A DNA stretch of 64,000 nt from an uncultured Megasphaera sp. (GTDB lineage Bacteria > Bacillota > Negativicutes > Veillonellales > Megasphaeraceae), in contig CAKPYN010000001.1 in assembly GCA_934202965.1 (NCBI GenBank), positions 141,635 to 205,634 on the forward strand, read 5' to 3'. Below are positions 35,477 to 44,403 of this stretch, piece by piece; within the stretch, counting starts at the first letter, position 1; every line of letters begins with the position of its first letter. Below the pieces are notes generated by a model that saw nothing but the letters and a program-made list of their open reading frames with translations, was not told the DNA's origin and did no database searches. Made by a program: the position numbers and the translations under genes.

Positions 35477-38400
35477 GCGAATTCCCCTTTCGTAAGGATG
35501 CAAAGGTTTTCAATATCGAATCCAAAAACGCTAATATATCGGATACACCCTGTAGGGATATGCGAAGCATCAATGGATTACCGGGAACAGGCCGTATGAT
35601 GCGCTGCTGTTTCTTATCCAGTTTTGTAAGCATGGGCATTTGCGCTGTATGCTGCCATTTGAGTTCCAATACATCGCGTTTTTGAGAAATCATCAAGATA
35701 TGCTGGGCTTGTGCTCGTAAACGAATATGCGTCGCTGTCAATAAGGTTTGAACCGGCTGGGTCGGCTTGCCATAGCGATCGCATAATTCGTTTTCCAATT
35801 CTGTTAATTCTTTTTCTGTTTTCAGCATAGCCATGCGTTGATACATTTCAATTTTTTGCCCGCCATTACTAATATACGGGTCATCAATAAATGCATCGAC
35901 GTGTACTTCCATCACCGTTTCCGGTACCGGTTTCTCCTTGGTTTTCCCAGATTGGACATTGGCAATGGCTTCTTCCAGCATATGACAATACATGGCAAAA
36001 CCGACACTGGCAATGTTACCGTGTTGTTCTCGGCCTAATAAATTGCCGGCGCCGCGAATTTCCAAATCTCGCATGGCAATTTTAAATCCCGAACCTAATT
36101 CCGTAAATTCTTTAATTGCCTGCAGTCTCTTTTCAGCGACTTCCGACAATACTTTATCACGGCGATACAGGAAATATGCGTAGGCCATCCGATGACTGCG
36201 GCCGACACGGCCCCGCATTTGATAGAGCTGGGATAAACCAAAATGATCGGCATCATAAATAATAATCGTATTGGCGTTAGCTACATCCAGCCCATTTTCG
36301 ACCAAACTCGAACATAAGAGTACATCATATTTTCCTTCATAAAAATCAAACATCAACTGTTCCAGTTGACCGCCGGCCATTTGCCCATGGGCAATGCCAA
36401 TGGTAATATCCGGCAGTATGGCCTGTAATTCATCTTTCATGCGTTCAATCGTTTCGACGCGATTATAGACAAAGAAAACTTGGCCGCCCCGGCGCTTTTC
36501 ACGCATGACGGCATCACGGACAATGCGTTCGTCATATTCTGTTACATACGTTTGGACAGGGAAACGATCCGTCGGCGGCGTTTCGATGACGCACATTTCC
36601 CGTAAATTGACGAGAGACATGTGGAGAGTACGCGGAATCGGCGTAGCACTTAGGGTTAATACATCTATATGTGCCGCCCAAGCCTTCCATTTTTCTTTTT
36701 GCGCGACCCCAAATCGTTGTTCTTCATCGACTACCAGCAAGCCTAAATCCTGAAACTTGACTTTTTTATTCAACAGGCTATGAGTCCCAATTAATACATC
36801 AATATCGCCGTTTAAGGTACGGGCTAAGATTTCTTTTTTTTCTTTATACGAACGGAAGCGATTTAATACCTCACACGACACGCCAAAGGGGGCCAGCCGT
36901 TCTGTAAAGGTTTGAAAATGTTGCTGTGCCAATACGGTAGTCGGTACCAAAACAGCGACTTGCTTGCCGCCCATGACCGTTTTAAAAATAGCGCGCATCG
37001 CAACTTCCGTCTTACCAAATCCTACATCACCACAGACCAAGCAATCCATGGGGAATGGTTTTTCCATGCTCTTTTTAATTGCTGCGACCGCTTTTAACTG
37101 ATCTTCCGTTTCTTCATACGGAAAGGCATCTTCAAATTCTTGCTGCTGCGGTGAATCCGGCGGAAAGGCATAGCCCGTTACAATTTCTCGTTTTGCGTAA
37201 ATAGATACCAATTTTTCTGCCAAATCGGTAATCGACTTCTGTGCTTTTTTACGAGCTTTCTGCCAGTCATTGCCACCCATTTTATGCAGTTTCGGCGTAT
37301 TTCCTTCATTGCCGATATATCGTTGCAATAAATTCAGCTGGTCTGTTGGTACATATAAAATATCCTTATCGGCATAATGAATTTCCAAATAATCTTTATG
37401 TACGCCGTCTATCTCTATCGTTTTAATGCCATCATAGCGACCAATACCATGGGATTCATGAACGACATAATCGCCAGGCTTTAAGTCCGTAAATACATTA
37501 ATTTCCTGTCCCTTGGCTGCATGATGACGCAAACGATGTTTTTGCATGCCATAAATATCTCGTTCGGAAATGATGACAACTTTAGCATAGGGCAACTCAA
37601 AACCATTGCGGATTTCTCCATCTGCAATATATACACCGTTGGTTTGCAGCGGTATGCTGTCATCATATATTGCAACATCTTGTCCCTGTTGTTTCAGCCA
37701 GGATGTCAACGTCGCGGTCCGTTCTTTGCTGCCTAAGACAAATAAAATGGCATTATCATTTTGCTGCCAATGCGTTAATTCATCAGCCAGCAAATTAAAT
37801 TGCTTTTGAAAACTGGCCATCATTTTTGCAGCAAAGCTGACGGATGAATCGAGCATCATGTCCGGTACGGACTGTGCCAGTAAGGACAACACAATTTGTG
37901 TATTACCCCGCTGTTGGCTGACAGCTTTTTTCCAAGGACATACAAGGCCTTTATACTCATCGGACTCTTTCAATAATTTTTTTAAATTTTCACGCACGCG
38001 ATTCGGTTCATCCCAAATAATCACGCCGTCGCCAACATAATCTAAGAGCGTACAAGACGCTTCTTCAGGCTGACATTCCAGCGAAATCGGCAAGATACGG
38101 ACATCTTGCGTCGTATCCTTTGATTTTTGATTGGTGACATCAAAAAAGCGGATGCTTTCTATTTCATCGCCAAAAAATTCCAGCCGCAGCGGATCGGGAT
38201 AATTGACGGCATATAGGTCAATAATATCGCCGCGTACCGAAAAATGACCCCGTCGTTCGACTAAATCAACACGTTCATAGCCGCTATCCACAATATGCTG
38301 CAACAATTGCTCACGGTCATATTCAGTCGCAACGGCAATATCAATGACAGCATCATCAATACGTTGCGGTGCCAAGATATACTGCAGTGCTTCTTCCGGC

Positions 38401-38759
38401 GTGGCTAAGACAATACCGGCTTGTCCGGACCGAAGATAGCCGAGTACTTCCATTTGCCGTGCCGACCGGTCCATACTTTTCGCCGTCGTCGTAAATACGG
38501 CTTTGTCCACAAAGGGAAAATCCAATACCCTTGCATGAGGGACCATAAACTGTAAGTCGGACATCCAATCGGCTACATTTTCCTTAGACGGAACAATAAC
38601 AATCGCTTGTTTTTGGGTTTCACACCATGCTTTTCCCACCAAGAGACTCTTTACAGAGCCGCCTAAGCCATAAATACTATGGCATCCGGGCTGCTTAAAT
38701 TGCTGTACTGCATTCTTGATGTTTTCATCGTGATTGACCCATTGAAATAATTGATTCAT
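35469..38759 (-). CDS. mfd: Transcription-repair coupling factor Mfd
   Basis: ATP-driven translocase that removes stalled RNA polymerase and recruits UvrA. The 1096-residue protein has the N-terminal UvrB-like region, the RNA polymerase-interaction domain (PGDYVVHESHGIGRYDG), helicase motifs GDVGFGKTEVA (Walker A), VVDEEQRFG (DEEQ), TLSATPIPRT, QMRGRVGRS, and a C-terminal TRCF domain. ATG with a GAGGT box 10-11 bases upstream. Length is slightly below the Bacillus 1177. Confidence 0.97.
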   Translation of the reverse strand: MNQLFQWVNHDENIKNAVQQFKQPGCHSIYGLGGSVKSLLVGKAWCETQKQAIVIVPSKENVADWMSDLQFMVPHARVLDFPFVDKAVFTTTAKSMDRSARQMEVLGYLRSGQAGIVLATPEEALQYILAPQRIDDAVIDIAVATEYDREQLLQHIVDSGYERVDLVERRGHFSVRGDIIDLYAVNYPDPLRLEFFGDEIESIRFFDVTNQKSKDTTQDVRILPISLECQPEEASCTLLDYVGDGVIIWDEPNRVRENLKKLLKESDEYKGLVCPWKKAVSQQRGNTQIVLSLLAQSVPDMMLDSSVSFAAKMMASFQKQFNLLADELTHWQQNDNAILFVLGSKERTATLTSWLKQQGQDVAIYDDSIPLQTNGVYIADGEIRNGFELPYAKVVIISERDIYGMQKHRLRHHAAKGQEINVFTDLKPGDYVVHESHGIGRYDGIKTIEIDGVHKDYLEIHYADKDILYVPTDQLNLLQRYIGNEGNTPKLHKMGGNDWQKARKKAQKSITDLAEKLVSIYAKREIVTGYAFPPDSPQQQEFEDAFPYEETEDQLKAVAAIKKSMEKPFPMDCLVCGDVGFGKTEVAMRAIFKTVMGGKQVAVLVPTTVLAQQHFQTFTERLAPFGVSCEVLNRFRSYKEKKEILARTLNGDIDVLIGTHSLLNKKVKFQDLGLLVVDEEQRFGVAQKEKWKAWAAHIDVLTLSATPIPRTLHMSLVNLREMCVIETPPTDRFPVQTYVTEYDERIVRDAVMREKRRGGQVFFVYNRVETIERMKDELQAILPDITIGIAHGQMAGGQLEQLMFDFYEGKYDVLLCSSLVENGLDVANANTIIIYDADHFGLSQLYQMRGRVGRSHRMAYAYFLYRRDKVLSEVAEKRLQAIKEFTELGSGFKIAMRDLEIRGAGNLLGREQHGNIASVGFAMYCHMLEEAIANVQSGKTKEKPVPETVMEVHVDAFIDDPYISNGGQKIEMYQRMAMLKTEKELTELENELCDRYGKPTQPVQTLLTATHIRLRAQAQHILMISQKRDVLELKWQHTAQMPMLTKLDKKQQRIIRPVPGNPLMLRISLQGVSDILAFLDSILKTFASLRKGNSLD

Positions 38760-38784
38760 GTGACTCTAAACCTCATAGAAAATG

Positions 38785-38806
38785 GGGCTTTAGTTTCCTA
38801 AAGCCC
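38785..38806 (-). promoter_or_regulatory. Stem-loop in the mfd leader
   Basis: Perfect nine-base stem (GGGCTTTAG/CTAAAGCCC) with a GAAA tetraloop on the minus strand, 26 bases before mfd and followed by CATTTTCT. Lies between the candidate mfd promoter and start. Could be an intrinsic terminator for upstream transcripts or a leader element. Confidence 0.55.
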
Positions 38807-38836
38807 TATCGTTATTTATTTTCATCCATATACCGT

Positions 38837-38842
38837 ATTATA
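38837..38842 (-). promoter_or_regulatory. Candidate -10 box for mfd
   Basis: Minus strand TATAAT preceded by TGA (extended -10), 78 bases before mfd. No good -35 match. Confidence 0.45.
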
Positions 38843-38883
38843 TCATATTTTGGCTAAAAAGCACAGAAAGACAGGGTATCCTT

Positions 38884-39642
38884 TTAGGAACGCGGATACG
38901 TCAGATGTAGCAACCGAACATGCTTCAACTTTTCTTTGGCTAATGCTAGTGATACGTCATCGCGGATTTCCGCCAGCAGCCGGTACAAGTTTCTGCCCGG
39001 ACAATCGGTGCTGTTTACATCCCGATGGCCGACAATCGTCATTCGATCCGGCTGAATATGATAGGTTTGGCACAAGAATATCAATAGCGTTTCTAAGGAG
39101 TCTATCTGTTGTTTCGTTGGAATTTCTTTTTCAAAATTACCGGTGACATTGATGCCGACAGTGTGATAATTTTGCCCTTCGGCATGGGCACCGACCGTTG
39201 CCAGCGGTCTCCCTCGTTCAATCGTGCCATCTTTGCGAATGACATAATGATAACCGATACCGGCCCAGCCATTGGCCAAATGCGCCTTATGAATGGCTGC
39301 TGCCGACGTATCCCCATCGGGAATCCCGACATGATGAATGACGATCATATCCGTTTTCGGTCGTACTAATAACGGTTCATGAAATGTAAAGTTCGTTTCG
39401 ACAACAGGAAACGGTTCTTTGGGTGCAACATCTTTCGCAGAATCATATTCACGCAGTACCGTATCACTCGAAGATGCGGCATGAGCCGACTGCTTGGGAG
39501 TCGTTACCGTCGTTTCCTGTTTTACTTGCACCGGCTTTATCGGTGTTGTCGGCAAGGTTTTAGGATGATCTGCCAAGACAGGCATCGCCATGCAAGCACA
39601 CACACAAGATACCAGACATATCGTACGAACAAACAAATTCAT
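38884..39642 (-). CDS. Exported N-acetylmuramoyl-L-alanine amidase (PGRP type)
   Basis: Peptidoglycan hydrolase cutting the MurNAc-L-Ala bond. The 252-residue protein has a signal peptide (about residues 1-24, ending near VLADH). A Pro/Thr-rich linker follows, then an Amidase_2 domain with MIVIHHVG (zinc His), NGWAGIGYHYVI, GINVTGNF, VGHRDVNSTDCPGRNL (zinc His and Cys). Two bases after the PHP gene, thus co-transcribed. GGAAG box. Confidence 0.92.
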   Translation of the reverse strand: MNLFVRTICLVSCVCACMAMPVLADHPKTLPTTPIKPVQVKQETTVTTPKQSAHAASSSDTVLREYDSAKDVAPKEPFPVVETNFTFHEPLLVRPKTDMIVIHHVGIPDGDTSAAAIHKAHLANGWAGIGYHYVIRKDGTIERGRPLATVGAHAEGQNYHTVGINVTGNFEKEIPTKQQIDSLETLLIFLCQTYHIQPDRMTIVGHRDVNSTDCPGRNLYRLLAEIRDDVSLALAKEKLKHVRLLHLTYPRS

Positions 39643-39644
39643 TG

Positions 39645-40550
39645 TTAATACACTTCCCCATTGCGTTTTTTAATGATTTCACATAGCCCTTCATAAACAG
39701 GCTGCGGTTGTGGATGACCATAGGTTCCCAGTGAAATATGCGGCTTAGCCCGACCGTGATAATCACTGCCAATCGTATCCAGTAACTGATGCTCTTGCAC
39801 GATATGCCGATAAAATGCCGCTGTTTCTTTATCGTGATAACTGCAGAATACTTCGATGCCATCAATGCCGCATTGGATCAATTCTTCCGTCAGCTCCCGA
39901 TTCTGCTTCATATTGGCTCCGGGATGCGCTAACACAGCGGCGCCGCCATGCTGTTGAATTACTTGCACAGACGCAGCAAAGTCAGGTAATTCCATCGGAA
40001 TGAATGCTGGACCGCCTTGACCGCAAAAATCCCAGCCAAAATTCACATACGGCGCATTGCCGCGCGTTCCCCCAGGTCGGTAGGGTGCTAACACGATGTT
40101 GTTTTCATTGCGCGGATCAGCCAACGCTGCGCGAGCAATCGTGACCGATGCAACAACGCCATCTAAAGACATATTCCGAATTTGGGGACGGTCGAGGTAA
40201 ATTCCCAATGCTTCGACGGCATCCATCATTTTTTCAGAATTTGCCAAGCGTTGCTCGTGTATATCTTTTTCTATCTGTTGAAATACGGCACAATCGGTAT
40301 GGATGCCATAGCCAAGTAAATGAAAATTTTTGCCGTTATGCTGACAACTGACTTCGATGCCCGGAAAAAAATAAAGCCCCAAACGCTGTGCCATCTCTTT
40401 GGCTTCGGGAATGGCACGCACCGAATCATGATCCGTAACAGCGACAGCTCGCAGACCGGCATCCGCGCATTGCTGCATCAAATCTGCCGGCTCAAACTGT
40501 CCATCCATGCTATACCGCGTATGCATATGTAAATCAAGCCATGTTTCCAT
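39645..40550 (-). CDS. PHP-domain phosphoesterase (TrpH/YciV-like)
   Basis: Trinuclear-metal phosphoesterase of about 301 residues. Motifs: DLHMHTRYSMDG, AVTDHDSV, GIEVSC, GVVASVTIARA, VLAHPGA and GSDYHG. YciV relatives are 5'-3' exoribonucleases or nucleotide 3',5'-bisphosphatases; substrate here not known. The ATG at 40550 follows an AAAGGA box at 10 bases. A start at 40583 would add eleven basic residues with no box. Confidence 0.9.
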   Translation of the reverse strand: METWLDLHMHTRYSMDGQFEPADLMQQCADAGLRAVAVTDHDSVRAIPEAKEMAQRLGLYFFPGIEVSCQHNGKNFHLLGYGIHTDCAVFQQIEKDIHEQRLANSEKMMDAVEALGIYLDRPQIRNMSLDGVVASVTIARAALADPRNENNIVLAPYRPGGTRGNAPYVNFGWDFCGQGGPAFIPMELPDFAASVQVIQQHGGAAVLAHPGANMKQNRELTEELIQCGIDGIEVFCSYHDKETAAFYRHIVQEHQLLDTIGSDYHGRAKPHISLGTYGHPQPQPVYEGLCEIIKKRNGEVY

Positions 40551-40610
40551 GAATCTATCGTCCTTTCTGTATCGCCTTCGCACGAAGACTTGATATCCCT
40601 GTCAATTGAC

Positions 40611-40650
40611 ATAATAAAATGACACCCTTCATTAGGTGTCATTTTATTAT
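40611..40650. terminator. Terminator between the tyrosine phosphatase and PHP genes
   Basis: Perfect 16-base stem (ATAATAAAATGACACC with its complement) and eight-base loop. The A/T-rich ends supply T-tails both ways; it most likely ends the phosphatase transcript. Confidence 0.85.
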
Positions 40651-40715
40651 GCCTGTATATATTATATCATAAAAATACCTTGCTTAGCAGAGAAAATACA
40701 TTCATTTTACCAAGC

Positions 40716-41177
40716 TTATACACTGTCTCTTTTAAGAAATTTCAACAACGCCTGACATCCTGTCCATACATCTTCGTATGTTTGGTCAAAATTTCCGGTG
40801 TACCATGGATCGGCTACATCTCGATGCATACCGGCAAATGACAATAAGGAATGTACTTTATGAGCCCTATCGTCACCGCAGATGCGACGAATTTCGTATT
40901 TGTTTTCACTGTCAAAGTAGATAATGTAATCATACGCAGCATAATCTTCGTTGCGAATTTGTACAGCTTGCCGCTTTGAAAAGGGAATCCCCTTTTCCCG
41001 TAATTTCTCTTTCGTTCCCCAATGCGTATCATTGCCAATTTCTTCCCGGCTCGTCGCCGCAGACGCAATATAAAATTGTTCTGCTAATCCCGCCCGACGA
41101 ACCAATTCTTTCATCACAAACTCCGCCATCGTAGAACGACAAATATTGCCGTGGCAAACGAATAATATTTTTATCAC
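40716..41177 (-). CDS. Low-molecular-weight protein tyrosine phosphatase
   Basis: P-loop CHGNICRS (Cys-x5-Arg) close to the N-terminus and the general-acid Asp in VADPWYTG are both present. About 153 residues. Often paired with a tyrosine kinase in exopolysaccharide control, but none is in view. The start is GTG at 41177 with AAGGAG 9 bases upstream; an ATG at 41222 gives 15 extra residues overlapping the previous gene. Confidence 0.92.
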   Translation of the reverse strand: MIKILFVCHGNICRSTMAEFVMKELVRRAGLAEQFYIASAATSREEIGNDTHWGTKEKLREKGIPFSKRQAVQIRNEDYAAYDYIIYFDSENKYEIRRICGDDRAHKVHSLLSFAGMHRDVADPWYTGNFDQTYEDVWTGCQALLKFLKRDSV

Positions 41178-41211
41178 TATATTCCGCTCCTTTTTATGTC
41201 TGGTTATGCCG

Positions 41212-41553
41212 CTAACTGCCATTATACAGCGTTTTCCCTGCTTCAGGGACTTTACCTAATAGAGTAGTCTGCATAACGCAACCGTCATTTGCAGTAAACC
41301 CAATAGTAAACGGAGACGACCGTACTACTGTAATGTTCTGCGAAAAATGCATATATCCCATTGTAGCAGAAAATGCACTGGCTTTCAGCAAAAAATATCT
41401 AAAAAAAGACCTACAACCATTTAAAAATTCCAAATGTTTGGCCAATTCTTTTGTATCTTCTGACAATGCTGTTTTGTCCAATTGGGCCATTTCTGTATGA
41501 AACAGCAATTCTTTGATGTATGTTACATAGACCTGCACATCATTCTGGTTCAT
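41212..41553 (-). CDS. Small protein, downstream partner of the V4R gene
   Basis: The 113-residue product overlaps the V4R gene by 14 bases. The first 45 residues form amphipathic helices (YIKELLFHTEMAQL, ELAKHLEFLNGCRSF). These resemble the linker found before GGDEF domains in some V4R-linked cyclases. The remaining 60 residues show no motif and no GGDEF. It may be a truncated relic or a genuine small partner. GGATGGG box before the ATG. Confidence 0.5.
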   Translation of the reverse strand: MNQNDVQVYVTYIKELLFHTEMAQLDKTALSEDTKELAKHLEFLNGCRSFFRYFLLKASAFSATMGYMHFSQNITVVRSSPFTIGFTANDGCVMQTTLLGKVPEAGKTLYNGS

Positions 41554-42088
41554 CTGTCACCCATCCTTTAAACCGGCACACCCTGTTGCCGTTAGCCCAG
41601 CAATCCACTTCCCGTACGGTATAGTTCTGTTTGGTGTACGAATGGAGAATTCCTGCTAAAAAACCTTCATCATATTTACATACCAATTCATTAGAAACAG
41701 GAAGACCGCTGCAATCTAAATCTTCATGTACCGTAATGACGACTTCGCCTTTTTTGAAATCGGTTTTTTCCATGCGGAGAATGCCGATTTTTAACTGCTC
41801 CATGGTTTGTATCAATATACTGATAAACGTACTTTCATCAGCATCCAGAGGGAGTACATGAACGGCAAATTCGCTGCCTGCTTTAAAACCGGCCTGCCGA
41901 AATAATTCGTCCGCCTGTTCCTTGCCAAAGTTTTTGCAGAGAACGTCGTTCATACTATATGCCAGCATGCGATATACCAAAACCGGCATATCTTCACCCA
42001 ATTGTTTGCGGCCTTCTTTAATATTTCCCAGGGTATCCCAAGAAAACATATCATGACTTTGCGGATTTATCTTTTTTACCGGCATCAT
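41540..42088 (-). CDS. V4R (4-vinyl reductase) domain protein
   Basis: The 182-residue single-domain protein has the V4R pattern: LAYSMNDVLCKNFGKEQADELFRQAGFKAG, then a VCKYDEGFLAGIL strand-helix and a C-terminal CWANGNRVCRF with paired cysteines, typical of V4R small-molecule or metal-binding sensors. Ligand unknown. The ATG at 42088 is preferred (GGAG box 9 bases upstream). Confidence 0.8.
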   Translation of the reverse strand: MMPVKKINPQSHDMFSWDTLGNIKEGRKQLGEDMPVLVYRMLAYSMNDVLCKNFGKEQADELFRQAGFKAGSEFAVHVLPLDADESTFISILIQTMEQLKIGILRMEKTDFKKGEVVITVHEDLDCSGLPVSNELVCKYDEGFLAGILHSYTKQNYTVREVDCWANGNRVCRFKGWVTDEPE

Positions 42089-42203
42089 GTATGTCCTCTC
42101 CTTTTGTCTATGTATAAACATATATTTTCATTGTATTTCTTTTTATTATACGGATTTTAGGCCCAAAATTCAATCTATACAAAAAAATTACTCCGTTTAT
42201 AGC

Positions 42204-42244
42204 AAAAAGCGAATTATCGTCAGTATGACAATAATTCGCTTTTC
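42204..42244 (-). terminator. Terminator after the Rrf2 gene
   Basis: Stem AAAAGCGAATTAT with ATAATTCGCTTTT and a 13-base loop that can pair further, 20 bases after the Rrf2 stop, with a TTTTTG tail on the minus strand. Confidence 0.8.
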
Positions 42245-42264
42245 GCTTTTAGTTATATATACTG

Positions 42265-42705
42265 TTATTTGGCAGAAGCCACTTCTTTTTTTATGTCTGC
42301 CGCTACATCAGCGACTGTAATCCGACGCAACTGCGTTTCCATCGCATCCTGCACTTGCCGAAGCCTGCCATCCATCGCGTAATGGATGTTTCTGCCTACA
42401 GGACACTGCATATTCGGTTTCTCGTGAAAGTGAAACAGCCCTTTATCATCAATGCATTCTACAGCTTTATACACATCATAGAATGTAATGTTGTCCAGTT
42501 TTTTAGCTAAACAAATACCGCTTTTCCCCTGGCTGCTTTCGATAATACCGACTGCCTTCAAATTTCCCATCACCTGTCTTACAATAACGGGATTTGCCCC
42601 GACACTTCCTGCAAGAAAACTACTGGTCACTTTCATGCTGTCCTTAAAATAGTCAATTGCCGTAATAATGTGCACTGCGATGGTAAATTTACTCGTAATC
42701 TGCAT
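42265..42705 (-). CDS. Rrf2-family transcriptional regulator
   Basis: Winged-helix regulator of 146 residues: SKFTIAVHIITAI start, a helix-turn-helix SSFLAGSVGANPVIVRQVMGNL and the SSQGKSGICLAKKLDNITFYDVYKAVE wing. Only one clear cysteine (NMQCPVG) is present in the region where IscR/NsrR carry three cluster ligands, so an iron-sulfur cluster is unlikely; CymR-like behaviour is possible. AGAGGAGGA box. Its neighbour upstream is the exported MBL-fold protein. Confidence 0.9.
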   Translation of the reverse strand: MQITSKFTIAVHIITAIDYFKDSMKVTSSFLAGSVGANPVIVRQVMGNLKAVGIIESSQGKSGICLAKKLDNITFYDVYKAVECIDDKGLFHFHEKPNMQCPVGRNIHYAMDGRLRQVQDAMETQLRRITVADVAADIKKEVASAK

Positions 42706-42725
42706 AGCATCCTCCTCTTGCTTAT

Positions 42726-42754
42726 ACCATACAGACTTAAGAGAAAGATGTCAA
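42726..42754 (-). promoter_or_regulatory. Promoter of the Rrf2 gene
   Basis: Minus strand TTGACA (42749-42754) and TATGGT (42726-42731) with a 17-base spacer, 20 bases before the start codon. Good sigma-70/sigma-A match. Separates this gene from the MBL-fold gene. Confidence 0.7.
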
Positions 42755-42841
42755 TACAAAAATCACAAGTGCCCTATCTTCTTCTAAGATATACTGCCGA
42801 ACAGACTACCATCATTGATTGCCGTGTATTCTTGGAACAAC

Positions 42842-44212
42842 TCAGAAGCCCTGTTTTTCTCCCGCAACTGGCATCGGAGAATAATGAACATGAACGATTT
42901 TCCAACCCGTATTGGTACGGTTGTAAACCTGTGTTTCACGGCCATGAGTCGTTATTTCTGTCCCATCGGAACGGTACACTGCAGGAAAATCCCAATAGAA
43001 TACAGCAACCGCCATATCGCCATACACTTGTACGTTGATATTTTTGACATAGAGATGCCGTTTGCTGAAATGGTCATGCATCGTCTTACCATAGAAATGA
43101 TCGCGAATCGCTTTCCAGCCATATTCATTGCCCCGCGGATGAACAAAGGTCGTACGATCATCGGTTTGCCAAATTTCAGCTGCTTCTTTGAGATCATAGT
43201 TCGTAATAGAATCAGCGTATTTATGAATAACATCCTTAATTGCGGCTATGTCTTGCGCAGAACCCGTATTCGGCACGCTGGGCATTGCCTTTTCTGCGAA
43301 CAGTGCATCCGCACTCATGGTAAGATAATTTTCGCCTTCATAATTAGGAAACGCTGCTTTGACCTTCTTGATGAAGTCCTCTTTATCGGAACTGCTAAAT
43401 ACAAGATCCTTAATGCTGCGTAAATAGGCAAGTTTTGCTGCAACAGCATCCTGCCCTTCCGGTTCATGATGTCCCGTCAAAATTAGGTTATATCCCTGCT
43501 TCTGATAGGTTTTCATATCTGCAATTTCATGGTCTATATATTCAACCGTTGGCAGGATATTATGCACGTTGCTGCCAAGCATATGACGATATACGACATG
43601 AATAGCCGGAATTTCAACACTGTAATCAGCATCTGCTGTGTTGAGAATTTTGAAATCGATACCGGCAAGATGCAGCGTCTCTCCCTCTTTCACAAGCGTA
43701 ACTTGTTCCGGCAGATTTGTATCCACTGTATCGCCAAATGTTTTGACAAATTGATTGGTTAAAGCTGTCACGCCACCGTCTTTTCCCCAGCTTTTAAGGG
43801 CAGATGCTGTAGCATAAATAGGCGCATCTGCATATGTATTCCAACCATTGGGATGATAAGAAAGCAGTTTTCCGGCAACTGGCTTATTTAACGAATGAAT
43901 ATACTCATTCCATTCGTTGATATTATTTTTAAATGCTGTAGATTCAAGAATGACGACACCGTCGCGTCCTTCTACAAGATAACATTCATCCTGTAAGACA
44001 TCATTCGTACGATACGCGTGCAACTTGATGGTACCGTAATCATACGTCGTAACCGTTCCAAATTGCAGATTTTTTGTAGAATGTGTCGGTTGCTGTACCG
44101 TGGCAGACGGTATCGAAAGTGCTGCATACGCAGGGGCGGCATACAGTGACGATGCTCCCGTAAGAAGAGTGACCGCTAACAATGCAGCGAGGATGGATTT
44201 GGATTGTTTCAT
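42842..44212 (-). CDS. Exported degenerate metallo-beta-lactamase fold fused to a SnoaL-like domain
   Basis: The 456-residue protein has a signal peptide (about 1-30, ending AYA). Residues 50-300 have the outline of an MBL fold (DECYLVEGRDGVVILES, SYHPNGW, ILTGHHEP). However, the HxHxDH metal motif is reduced to a single His, so hydrolytic zinc chemistry is doubtful. Residues 325-456 are a SnoaL/NTF2-like cone domain (IHKYADSITNYDLKEAAEIW, TTFVHPRG, GWKIVHVHYSPMP). Activity unknown. AAGGAG box. It is driven by a near-consensus promoter covered by palindromes. Confidence 0.8.
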   Translation of the reverse strand: MKQSKSILAALLAVTLLTGASSLYAAPAYAALSIPSATVQQPTHSTKNLQFGTVTTYDYGTIKLHAYRTNDVLQDECYLVEGRDGVVILESTAFKNNINEWNEYIHSLNKPVAGKLLSYHPNGWNTYADAPIYATASALKSWGKDGGVTALTNQFVKTFGDTVDTNLPEQVTLVKEGETLHLAGIDFKILNTADADYSVEIPAIHVVYRHMLGSNVHNILPTVEYIDHEIADMKTYQKQGYNLILTGHHEPEGQDAVAAKLAYLRSIKDLVFSSSDKEDFIKKVKAAFPNYEGENYLTMSADALFAEKAMPSVPNTGSAQDIAAIKDVIHKYADSITNYDLKEAAEIWQTDDRTTFVHPRGNEYGWKAIRDHFYGKTMHDHFSKRHLYVKNINVQVYGDMAVAVFYWDFPAVYRSDGTEITTHGRETQVYNRTNTGWKIVHVHYSPMPVAGEKQGF

Positions 44213-44231
44213 GATAAAGTCTCCTTGTAAA

Positions 44232-44276
44232 ATATACTGCTACTTGTAAACTAAATTATTACAAGTAGCAGTATAT
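44232..44276. promoter_or_regulatory. Perfect 18-base-arm palindrome over the -10 of the MBL/SnoaL gene
   Basis: Arms ATATACTGCTACTTGTAA and its exact complement flank a nine-base spacer. The palindrome runs from the -10 box through the start point into the leader, the geometry of a repressor operator. It could equally fold as an mRNA stem. The inner half-site ACTTGT recurs in the upstream pair at 44290-44314. Confidence 0.75.
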
Positions 44277-44298
44277 CAAGGGTTCTTGAACTTGTCAA
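44270..44298 (-). promoter_or_regulatory. Near-consensus promoter of the MBL/SnoaL gene
   Basis: Minus strand TTGACA (44293-44298), 17-base spacer, TATACT (44270-44275). Only one mismatch to the sigma-A consensus, so strong when not repressed. Confidence 0.8.
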
Positions 44299-44314
44299 TA
44301 TTTTATTTACAAGT
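44290..44314. promoter_or_regulatory. Second ACTTGT inverted repeat over the -35
   Basis: ACTTGT and ACAAGT separated by 13 bases, covering the -35 box. It shares its half-site with the downstream palindrome, so one regulator could bind both. Confidence 0.55.
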
Positions 44315-44403
44315 TTTCCTATTTTCCACGCCATCCGATATAGCCATCCCTATGTATACGCAACGTGTATTGCCCTGTGCGTTGATGATCGTGTATATCC
44401 TTC

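Noticed and set aside
40611..40650. Perfect 16-base palindrome considered as a MITE or operator
   Set aside because: Loop, size, position after a stop codon and AT-rich ends fit a terminator.
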